A program made the translations under genes and the position numbers. A stretch of 6,552 nt of DNA from an uncultured Clostridia bacterium (GTDB lineage Bacteria; Bacillota; Clostridia; Oscillospirales; Ruminococcaceae): NCBI GenBank assembly GCA_947625455.1, contig CANQOJ010000129.1:1-6552 (forward strand), in the 5' to 3' direction. This document shows, piece by piece, positions 1 to 5,167 of this stretch (positions are counted from its first letter, which is position 1; each line of letters begins with the position of its first letter). The notes under the pieces are model-generated. The model saw only the letters and a list, made by a program, of their open reading frames with translations. It was not told the origin of the DNA and did no database searches.

Positions 1-100
1 GACCAACAAAACCCGCCGTACTTGTACCGACGCCCTCCATCGGCTTGCCGCCCGATTCAAATTCTTCAACATATACACCGGGTGATAAGTATTCTGCCAT
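1..100 (-). CDS. Contractile tail sheath protein, N-terminal fragment (runs off left edge)
   Basis: Reading leftward from the ATG at 98-100 gives 33 codons with no stop. The peptide begins MAEYLSPGVYVEE and ends EGVGTSTAGFVG at the window edge. The pattern Y-L-S-P-G-V-Y-V-E-E, then a Gly/Pro-rich turn, then G-V-G-T-S-T-A-G-F-V-G, is the N-terminal signature of phage-like sheath proteins. I associate it most with extracellular contractile injection systems (Afp/PVC-like and Streptomyces CIS sheaths), where the sheath surrounds the inner tube and contracts to drive it into a target. An in-frame ATG at 122-124 would add eight residues (MTADGLTI), with a stop codon immediately before it. I prefer 100 because homologues start at MxxYLSPG. 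The rest of the gene and any tube, baseplate or AAA+ ATPase genes would lie to the left. R-type tailocin or prophage is not excluded. Confidence 0.85.
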   Translation of the reverse strand, partial: MAEYLSPGVYVEEFESGGKPMEGVGTSTAGFVG

Positions 101-155
101 AATCGTCAATCCGTCCGCCGTCATTCAAATCGGCACACGGATTCGATCCCTCCTT
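101..155 (-). promoter_or_regulatory. Split ribosome binding site of the sheath gene (SD, hairpin, start codon)
   Basis: On the minus strand a perfect Shine-Dalgarno AAGGAGGG lies at 155-148, but the sheath ATG is 47 nt further on, too far for normal initiation. Between them is a hairpin: AATCCGT (143-137) pairs with ACGGATT (114-108), and inside it GCCG (134-131) pairs with CGGC (120-117), with a 10-nt loop. If this folds, only 4 nt plus 7 nt remain between SD and ATG, a workable spacing. Split sites of this kind are known from phage T4 genes 25 and 38. The alternative ATG at 124-122 lies within the hairpin loop. The pairing is seen; the translational role is inferred. Confidence 0.5.
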
Positions 156-213
156 CCGCAAAAGTATAAGCCCGCGCTGACAGCAAAGTTCTCCGCCATT
201 TTCTCAAACATTC

Positions 214-295
214 AATGCTCGTATTGCATATTGCTTCACTATAAATATTGAAGCACATCTGCGGACATTAAAATCCGCACTGCAATCCGAGCATT
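214..295 (-). promoter_or_regulatory. Three-way-junction structured leader RNA upstream of the sheath gene
   Basis: In the minus-strand transcript a closing stem of 15 positions (295-281 with 228-214, one G-A mismatch) encloses two further perfect hairpins. One has arms TGCGGA/TCCGCA (279-274 with 265-260, 8-nt loop). The other has arms TGCTTCA/TGAAGCA (255-249 with 238-232, 10-nt loop). The junction linkers are 1, 4 and 3 nt. The layout resembles a riboswitch or other cis-acting RNA, but it does not match the purine riboswitch core or the hammerhead core as I remember them. No U-tract follows, so it is not an evident terminator. Because inverted repeats fold on both strands, a small mobile or repeat element is an alternative. 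Confidence 0.5.
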
Positions 296-337
296 CGGTT
301 TATGAAAACAGGACCGAAAACTCAACCGTTAATCCGC

Positions 338-359
338 GCTGTTTTGAGAGAAAAACAGC
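338..359 (-). promoter_or_regulatory. Promoter-proximal hairpin in the sheath leader
   Basis: A perfect 8-bp inverted repeat, GCTGTTTT (338-345) and AAAACAGC (352-359), has a 6-nt loop. It lies about 40-60 nt downstream of the predicted start of the sheath transcript and could be a 5' stabilising hairpin. On the plus strand it is followed by only four T residues and no gene ends there, so a terminator role is unlikely. Confidence 0.4.
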
Positions 360-407
360 TTTTCGCAAGTAAAAATTTTGCCTGTGACAAGTTGTTTTCT
401 TGCATAA

Positions 408-436
408 ATTATAACACAAACGATTGTTTCTGTCAA
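408..436 (-). promoter_or_regulatory. Consensus sigma-A promoter driving the sheath operon
   Basis: On the minus strand TTGACA (436-431) and TATAAT (413-408) are both perfect consensus hexamers separated by exactly 17 bp. An AT-rich stretch lies just upstream. The predicted start is near 401, giving a leader of about 300 nt before the sheath ATG at 100. A promoter this strong with such a long structured leader suggests post-transcriptional control. Confidence 0.85.
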
Positions 437-707
437 TATATTTATCAAAAAACCTAGCATTTTTGTCTATTTTGTCGAAATTACCCCCCCATTTTTTTGA
501 TTTTGCACAATTCGAGTGCATATTTTGCCAAATGCTGTAAAATATAATGTGCATTTTATCTTGTGTTGAGAAAGTTTGCAGGTAAAATCCTGCAAAATAT
601 CCACATATTGTCACGTTAACATCTTATGCAAATTCAGCCTGTCTAATTCCCAGAAAGCGGTTAAAATTCCGTATATTTCTATAAAAATGATTTGCTCCGA
701 AAACTTT
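437..707. other. Intergenic region between divergent sheath and hsp20 units, with two dyads
   Basis: No coding potential is convincing here. It holds two small inverted repeats: TGCAC-N7-GTGCA (504-520) and a perfect 8-bp dyad TTTGCAGG-N6-CCTGCAAA (575-596). Either could be an operator or a short RNA hairpin. A TATAAT-like hexamer on the plus strand (543-548) has no good -35 partner. There is also a run of seven C residues (484-490). Confidence 0.4.
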
Positions 708-734
708 TTAGCACTCTCTTTCCTAGAGTGCTAA
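708..734 (+). promoter_or_regulatory. CIRCE operator (HrcA binding site)
   Basis: TTAGCACTC (708-716), a 9-bp spacer, and GAGTGCTAA (726-734) match the CIRCE consensus at every position of both arms. HrcA binds this element and represses class I heat-shock operons. The next gene downstream in the same direction is a small heat shock protein, so this is the expected regulator. hrcA itself is not in the window. Confidence 0.95.
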
Positions 735-763
735 TTTTCATCAATTTATCACAATTCCATAAT
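735..763 (+). promoter_or_regulatory. Possible promoter for the hsp20 unit
   Basis: TTTTCA (735-740) and CATAAT (758-763) are separated by 17 bp immediately after CIRCE. The -35 is poor and the match is only moderate. A promoter upstream of CIRCE, for example around TATAAA at 680-685, is an alternative that would place CIRCE at the transcript start, a common arrangement. The true start site cannot be settled by eye. Confidence 0.35.
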
Positions 764-823
764 ACAACGTTCACAAATGGGATATAGAATATAGGCAGAA
801 ACAAAAGAAAGAGGTTGATTCCG

Positions 824-880
824 ATGTATCAAACAAAATTATCAGTAAATAATATACTGAATTTAAGCGGTAATCAATAA
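824..880 (+). CDS. Possible 18-residue leader peptide upstream of hsp20
   Basis: An ATG at 824 opens 18 codons (MYQTKLSVNNILNLSGNQ) ending in TAA at 878-880. A purine-rich AAGAGG-like sequence (809-814) lies 9 nt upstream. I do not recognise the peptide. It sits between CIRCE and hsp20 and would be co-transcribed with hsp20. Its stop codon falls inside a small hairpin. It may be a real upstream ORF, a gene remnant, or chance; its short length and lack of known relatives keep confidence low. Confidence 0.25.
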   Translation: MYQTKLSVNNILNLSGNQ

Positions 881-912
881 CCGCAAATCCGATTTCCGGT
901 CTGCCAAATCGG
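867..912 (+). promoter_or_regulatory. Two adjacent hairpins in the hsp20 5' leader
   Basis: GCGGT (867-871) pairs with ACCGC (880-884), and CCGATTT (889-895) pairs with AAATCGG (906-912). They sit 38 nt or more upstream of the hsp20 Shine-Dalgarno and neither covers it, so this is not an obvious ROSE or fourU RNA thermometer. A role in mRNA stability or folding is possible. Confidence 0.35.
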
Positions 913-962
913 TACAAACATAAATCAGGCAGATATAACAAAAGATTTTGGAGGTATTTACT

Positions 963-1421
963 ATGTTTGAACTTAGACCTTATCACAAATTCAACAGCGA
1001 CATTTCGTACAATCCTTTCCGTGAAATGGAAGATTTTGAGAGGAAGTTTTTCGGTGAACCGTTTGGTGCGTTTTTCCGCAATGGAGATATTGCCGAGTTT
1101 AAGACGGATATAACCGACGAGGGCGACAGCTTTGTACTTGAAGCGGATTTGCCGGGATTTGACAAGAACGACATTCATCTTGACCTCTCCGACAACACGC
1201 TTACAATAAACGCCGAGCGTCACTCCGAACATGAACAGAAAGACAAAAAAGACAAGTACGTTCATATTGAGCGTTCATACGGCAAGTACAGCAGGCAGTT
1301 TGACGTTTCGGGAATCAACACTGACGCAATCAAGGCAAAGTATGAAAACGGAGTGCTGAAACTCACCTTGCCCAAAAAGCAAAAGGAAGTCCCCGAATCA
1401 AAGCATCTTGAAATTGAATAA
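963..1421 (+). CDS. hsp20: Small heat shock protein, Hsp20/alpha-crystallin family
   Basis: This ATP-independent cytoplasmic holdase binds unfolding proteins and keeps them refoldable by DnaK/ClpB. The 152-residue protein has a short N-terminal arm rich in Phe and Arg (1-44) and an alpha-crystallin domain at about 45-138. The domain carries ADLPGFDKNDI (61-71), the ERSYGKYSRQF segment (103-113) and the diagnostic A-x-Y-x-N-G-V-L-x-L motif (125-134). A C-terminal L-E-I motif (149-151), the I-x-I-type anchor used for oligomer assembly, follows. Length is typical. The start is ATG 963, preceded by GGAGG (950-954) with 8-nt spacing; an upstream in-frame TTG at 948 overlaps this SD and is rejected. 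The perfect CIRCE upstream implies HrcA repression with release on heat stress. Confidence 0.97.
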   Translation: MFELRPYHKFNSDISYNPFREMEDFERKFFGEPFGAFFRNGDIAEFKTDITDEGDSFVLEADLPGFDKNDIHLDLSDNTLTINAERHSEHEQKDKKDKYVHIERSYGKYSRQFDVSGINTDAIKAKYENGVLKLTLPKKQKEVPESKHLEIE

Positions 1422-1476
1422 ACAAATTCTTCTGGAAGCTAGAGATAAAGAGACTAGAAGCTAATGTTGAAATTAT

Positions 1477-1512
1477 AAGAGCGTAAACCACTATAAAGGG
1501 TTTACGCTCTTT
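1477..1512 (+). terminator. Terminator after hsp20, copy 1
   Basis: AAGAGCGTAAACC (1477-1489) pairs perfectly with GGTTTACGCTCTT (1499-1511), a 13-bp stem with a 9-nt loop. The following sequence is AT-rich but not a pure T-run. On the other strand the stem is followed by TTATAATTT, so it may serve both hsp20 and the converging permease operon. Confidence 0.7.
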
Positions 1513-1582
1513 AATTAAAAACAATCTTAATCCAAACCTTAATTCTAGCATCTAGCCTCTTAAATTCTAGCTTCTAGAAGCT

Positions 1583-1616
1583 GAGCGTAAACCACTATAA
1601 AGGGTTTACGCTCTTT
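1583..1616. terminator. Terminator hairpin, copy 2 (convergent genes)
   Basis: GAGCGTAAACC (1583-1593) and GGTTTACGCTC (1603-1613) form an 11-bp stem with the same 9-nt loop as copy 1. Followed by TTTAG on the plus strand; no T-run on the minus strand. It lies 17 nt downstream of the permease stop codon and is the second of two identical stem-loops in the convergent intergenic region. Confidence 0.6.
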
Positions 1617-1632
1617 AGTTATAAAAACAACC

Positions 1633-4299
1633 TTAATTCCAGCATCTTGAAGTACTGCTTTTTAAATCATATGCAATATTGCTTTTAAATTGTTTTAGAA
1701 AAATTATGGTCAGCACATAGGTAATCACGCATATCACCGCTAATAAAATCAGCATAGGTATCTCCGCATTTGGCTGCCACATAAGTCCGTCGACAAATAA
1801 TTGTTTATGTGCAAAATCTGAAAAAATGCCGAATAAATCTTTTACAAATTCGGTAGGCGGCTCGGAATTATACGTAAAATATTTTTCTCGATACCCAATT
1901 ATTATATTGTACGCAATCCAACAGGAAAGTTGGTGAATTTTGATTAAGACATACGCCGCAATTGTGGAAATAAGCGGGATTTTCATGCTCTCCAGAAGCA
2001 GTTTTTTCTTCAGCTCTTTAAGATTTGTTCCGACTGCCCTTAACACCGAAATCTCGTATTTCTTAAGCCTTATCTTCATTCCTATGCCGTTAAAATATGC
2101 GGAAAATCCAAGTAATGACATAACAAGTAAAATTGCAATTGAACTGCTGTATTTTATTAACTGATTTATAAGATAATCGTGCTGCATTATCGCCAAAGAC
2201 TTCATTGTCATCTTTGCCGAACTTGGTATCAAACCGCCGTCCATAGGCTCTGTTGTGTAAATACCCGTGTATTTTGCGCAGGGGAAACCCATACTTTCAG
2301 CGCCTTTAGCTGTCGTCAGAAAATTGTATTCCTCTCTTTCACTTAGGACAATAGAACTTATTTTTTTGTCATAATCCGAGGGCAATTTCACCAGCGCACC
2401 TATTTTCACTTCAGCCGAGGAAATTTCTCCCACTCCGAAACCTGTTGCACCTGCGGAAATTGAATTGAGGGATATTGTTTCACCTATATCAAACGGCGGT
2501 TTTATGCCCTGATATATGACAACAATTTCTTCTGAGCTGTTCAGTTTGTCAGCATTTATCTCTCCGTCTGTCACATTTGCAGAAAGGCTTTCAATAACCC
2601 TTGAAGTTGTCAGCTTAGTTTCAACACCATACAGAAATTTTGAACCAAGCTGACCGTCGTCAAAAAAGTTCTGATGTTCCTCATCGCTTAATGCAAGCAC
2701 TCCTTGCCTGAAAGACTCGGCAGTTGTGTCGATTTCGTTTATATAACGCAATTTTCGCTCATCGCTTGAAATCAAAGTCTGCCTTAAACTTCCAAAAGGC
2801 AAGGCATATTCGGGCAAAGTATCCGCTGTGTTATCGTCAATTCCCGCGCTGAAATTATCAACGACAAAAGCACAATCTCCGATATAATTTACAGTCGGCT
2901 TATCGCTTGAATAGTACTCGGCGATATTGTTTTCTTCCATTTCAAGACCGTTTGCCGTAAAACTCCAACTCGGCGAAATATAAGCAATGAAGTTCGCTCC
3001 TGTTTTTCCGTTGTCGGTATAGTAAAGATACCCCTCGATAACGGAAAAGCAGATAAGAGTAAGCGCCGCGATTTGAGTTGCCGTAACTGTTTTATGGCTG
3101 AAAATCTGCTTAAAACATTTTGAAAGCGGACGGGGTTCGGTGTTTTTATCCGTGTCTTTGTACTGGATTTTATCCGTTATGATACAGAGTAAATACGCTA
3201 AAACAACTACTGTTACCGAAATAACTGCGGAACACAAAAACGGATCAAGCGTTGTGCTGATGACAAACCACAGGTCTGTAATACCGCTGTAAATTTTTTG
3301 TTCAAGAACTTCTGTTCTGAATTTAAATACGCCCTCATACGCCAAAAATCCGAACGCAATTCCTAAAATTGTCTGTATCACTGCAAACATCGCACATTCA
3401 ACCGCATACATAATTGCAATTCTGCGCCTGCTCATGCCTATTCGTTTTAATATCTCAATCCTGCTTTTTCGCTCGGAAAAAATACTGCGAAGTATTGAAA
3501 ATACCGACAGTGCCGCGATTATTGCTCCTATAATCGCAATATTCATAAAGAAGTTGACAAATATAATACCATAGAAGAATAATGATTCTCGCTCGCTGTA
3601 TACTCTGTACCAGCCTATCGTATTATTATTCTCATACTCTCTGAGAAGTTCCTCATACTTGTCTTTTTGTTCGTAGTAAGCGTCTTCACTTACGTTCAGG
3701 TCAAGAAAATTGTTGAGCATATCTATGCGGTAAAGCGGTTCGCCTTCGTATTTTCCGACAAATATAAGCGGTATCTTATAAATCAGTCCTTCCGGATATT
3801 GAATTGAAGACAAATCTCTATCTTTTCCGTATATCTCGTCAATTATTCCGACAACGGTATATGTCTTACCGTCAAGTTCAATAGTATCTCCGCATTTTCC
3901 TGCCCAGTAAAGTTTGTCAAGCACGCCTTTGTCGGCGGCTATCTCGTCTGCTGTTTCGGGCATTCTTCCTTCCGTAAGCGGGATATGCAAAATGTCGTGT
4001 TCATCTTCAATAGTGCCGTAAGCAAACCCGTCAAATTCACCGTAAACCTGCATAAAGCCGTAATTATATCCCGTCTTTCCTTCGGTGACTTTTTGAAGCA
4101 CTTCATCATTTGAGTCGACTATAAAAACCTCGGAATGACCGTCTCTGTCAAAAGTCGAGTGAGCCGCCTCAACTCTGCCTTCTCTTATAATTGTAAGTCC
4201 TATGAAAACGACAGCCGCAAGCAGCACCCCTGCAAAGAGCATTGCAAGGGCGCTTTTGATGTGTTTTTTCCAGTATTTTAACAGTATGTATAGTATCAT
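1633..4299 (-). CDS. Large ABC transporter permease with two FtsX domains
   Basis: An 888-residue membrane protein with about eight TM segments: 17-38; 241-270, 294-320 and 352-376 (first FtsX unit); 406-426; and 712-738, 771-790, 848-868 (second FtsX unit). Two large extracytoplasmic domains fill about 40-240 and 427-711. Cytoplasmic loops with ERKSRIEILKRIGMSRRRI (276-294) and KKYEISVLRAVGTNLKELKKK (746-766) are the FtsX/MacB-type segments that contact the ATPase. Such mechanotransmitting permeases act in peptide or antibiotic export, lipoprotein handling or cell-envelope control; the substrate is unknown. Start ATG 4299 has AAGGAG 5 nt upstream. The lipoprotein gene lies 40 nt upstream in the same operon. 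No ATPase gene is present in the window. The last four residues (RCWN) and the stop lie in the terminator repeat. Confidence 0.92.
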   Translation of the reverse strand: MILYILLKYWKKHIKSALAMLFAGVLLAAVVFIGLTIIREGRVEAAHSTFDRDGHSEVFIVDSNDEVLQKVTEGKTGYNYGFMQVYGEFDGFAYGTIEDEHDILHIPLTEGRMPETADEIAADKGVLDKLYWAGKCGDTIELDGKTYTVVGIIDEIYGKDRDLSSIQYPEGLIYKIPLIFVGKYEGEPLYRIDMLNNFLDLNVSEDAYYEQKDKYEELLREYENNNTIGWYRVYSERESLFFYGIIFVNFFMNIAIIGAIIAALSVFSILRSIFSERKSRIEILKRIGMSRRRIAIMYAVECAMFAVIQTILGIAFGFLAYEGVFKFRTEVLEQKIYSGITDLWFVISTTLDPFLCSAVISVTVVVLAYLLCIITDKIQYKDTDKNTEPRPLSKCFKQIFSHKTVTATQIAALTLICFSVIEGYLYYTDNGKTGANFIAYISPSWSFTANGLEMEENNIAEYYSSDKPTVNYIGDCAFVVDNFSAGIDDNTADTLPEYALPFGSLRQTLISSDERKLRYINEIDTTAESFRQGVLALSDEEHQNFFDDGQLGSKFLYGVETKLTTSRVIESLSANVTDGEINADKLNSSEEIVVIYQGIKPPFDIGETISLNSISAGATGFGVGEISSAEVKIGALVKLPSDYDKKISSIVLSEREEYNFLTTAKGAESMGFPCAKYTGIYTTEPMDGGLIPSSAKMTMKSLAIMQHDYLINQLIKYSSSIAILLVMSLLGFSAYFNGIGMKIRLKKYEISVLRAVGTNLKELKKKLLLESMKIPLISTIAAYVLIKIHQLSCWIAYNIIIGYREKYFTYNSEPPTEFVKDLFGIFSDFAHKQLFVDGLMWQPNAEIPMLILLAVICVITYVLTIIFLKQFKSNIAYDLKSSTSRCWN

Positions 4300-4339
4300 G
4301 TTAGCTCCTTATTATAACTAAAATTTATTCCTAAGTTAT

Positions 4340-5017
4340 TCAGTTCATATATTCTGCTTCAAATTCTTTCCACTTATCATCTCCGAAATGTGAAATCACA
4401 TCTTTAACCGAAAGATACCCGTACTGATCTTTTTCTTCAACATTTTCAATCGGAAACGCGCTTTGTTTGTCGGGATTCAATAAACAAAATGAACCGCTGT
4501 CGAGCTTATACAGTGAAAACAAATATGTATGTTCTTCTTCGATTATGTAATTTTCATTTTCGTCAACAGGAATATCGCTTATGGTCGGATGTTCTTTGAC
4601 TTTCATAAGCGCGATAATCTGCTCGTCAATATATCTGTCTCTTACTCCGCCGTATTCTTTAAAAGTAAAAGTACCCGAAGCGCCTCCTTTATATGATGTC
4701 AGAACTTCAACCGTATAATTTGTATACAACATTTTATCATGTTCCTCTGTTTGTGCTGTCGGGGGAAATCCTGTATAAACATCAAGTATTTCAAACGATA
4801 AAGACTTGACTTTTCCGATAAACACCATATCCGCCATGTCTGCAAGTTCATCTGGAGTTTCAAAAACCTCGTATTGAAGAGAAAACAATGTTAAGTAATC
4901 TCCGCTGATTTCCCAGTCTATGTTGGTTGCTTCAGAACAAGCCGACAGAATACATGCCGATAAAAGCAAAGCCAGTGTGGTTTTAAAGTGCTTTTTAAGA
5001 TGTTTTGGTAATATCAT
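4340..5017 (-). CDS. Uncharacterised lipoprotein, co-transcribed with the permease
   Basis: A 225-residue protein with a type II signal peptide: basic N-terminus (KHLKKHFK), hydrophobic core (14-26) and two overlapping lipobox candidates, LLSAC at Cys22 and ILSAC at Cys27. Cys27 followed by Ser is the more usual choice. The mature part is acidic. It begins with a segment ELADMADMVFIGKV (57-70), resembling the start of small beta-rich lipoprotein domains, and continues with NYTVEVLTSYKG and a TFKEYGG turn. I do not recognise a characterised family. It would sit on the outer face of the membrane beside the FtsX permease 40 nt downstream, possibly as an accessory or substrate-sensing partner. 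Start ATG 5017 has AAAAAGGAG 8 nt upstream and a perfect promoter just before it. Confidence 0.85.
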   Translation of the reverse strand: MILPKHLKKHFKTTLALLLSACILSACSEATNIDWEISGDYLTLFSLQYEVFETPDELADMADMVFIGKVKSLSFEILDVYTGFPPTAQTEEHDKMLYTNYTVEVLTSYKGGASGTFTFKEYGGVRDRYIDEQIIALMKVKEHPTISDIPVDENENYIIEEEHTYLFSLYKLDSGSFCLLNPDKQSAFPIENVEEKDQYGYLSVKDVISHFGDDKWKEFEAEYMN

Positions 5018-5053
5018 GGTATTTGCTCCTTTTTGTAGTAAGATTTCAGTTAC

Positions 5054-5082
5054 ATTATAGCATGGTTTTATCGGATTGTCAA
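5054..5082 (-). promoter_or_regulatory. Consensus sigma-A promoter of the lipoprotein-permease operon
   Basis: On the minus strand TTGACA (5082-5077) and TATAAT (5059-5054) are perfect hexamers with a 17-bp spacer. The predicted start near 5047 leaves a leader of about 30 nt before the lipoprotein ATG, just enough for the Shine-Dalgarno. No operator-like dyad is visible in this short leader. Confidence 0.88.
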
Positions 5083-5096
5083 CCGGATAATAAAAT

Positions 5097-5157
5097 GCCG
5101 GAGTTTATGCCAAAGCAAGATTATCTTTTTAAATCTTGTTTTGATATAAACTCCGGC
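5097..5157 (-). terminator. Very long terminator hairpin after the tetR-type gene
   Basis: Positions 5097-5122 pair with 5132-5157 over 26 positions with a single mismatch (5110/5144) and two G-T wobbles. The outer 12 bp (GCCGGAGTTTAT with ATAAACTCCGGC) are perfect, and the loop is 9 nt. On the minus strand it is followed by ATTTTATT, giving a U-rich tail, and it lies 11 nt after the regulator's stop codon. It ends 15 bp before the next promoter, insulating the lipoprotein operon. Confidence 0.85.
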
Positions 5158-5167
5158 TTCTTGCACT

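Larger units (their letters stand above)
1454..1652. repeat. Tandem duplication carrying the terminator hairpins
   Basis: Two imperfect direct repeats about 104-120 bp apart share, in order: CTAGAAGCT (1454-1462 and 1574-1582); the terminator stem-loop, identical over at least 33 bp; an A-rich linker with ACAA; and CCTTAATTCYAGCATCT (1537-1553 region and 1631-1647). Copy 1 has about 15 extra bases before the stem and about 12 extra in the linker. A perfect 14-bp palindrome, AGCTTCTAGAAGCT (1569-1582), joins the copies. The second copy extends into the 3' end of the permease gene. Confidence 0.75.

Noticed and set aside
137..160. tRNA 3'-end-like string (GATTCGATCCC...CTTCCGCA) on the plus strand
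   Set aside because: Position 53 of the T-stem would be A instead of G, the T-stem does not pair, and no acceptor or anticodon arms are present upstream. The resemblance comes from the Shine-Dalgarno complement, so I do not call a tRNA remnant or att site.
125..211. 28-codon minus-strand ORF (MFEKMAENF...) abutting the sheath ATG at 124
   Set aside because: Its end is generated by the SD and hairpin of the sheath RBS, it has no SD of its own, and it matches nothing known to me. Possible translational coupling, but unsupported.
45..251. 68-codon plus-strand frame at the left edge
   Set aside because: It is antisense to the sheath start, its RBS and leader. The opposite strand has a recognisable protein signature and this frame has none.
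300..614. 104-codon minus-strand frame
   Set aside because: It spans a perfect promoter and AT-rich dyads, has no ribosome binding site, and its composition is unlike that of a protein.
948..962. Upstream TTG start for hsp20
   Set aside because: The TTG overlaps the Shine-Dalgarno GGAGG, which is correctly spaced only for the ATG at 963.
940..975. RNA thermometer masking the hsp20 Shine-Dalgarno
   Set aside because: Only a 4-bp AGGT/ACCT pairing with downstream coding sequence is possible; no ROSE or fourU-type pairing is seen.
771..1265. 164-codon minus-strand frame opposite hsp20
   Set aside because: It is a shadow of the clearly identified Hsp20 coding sequence and its leader.
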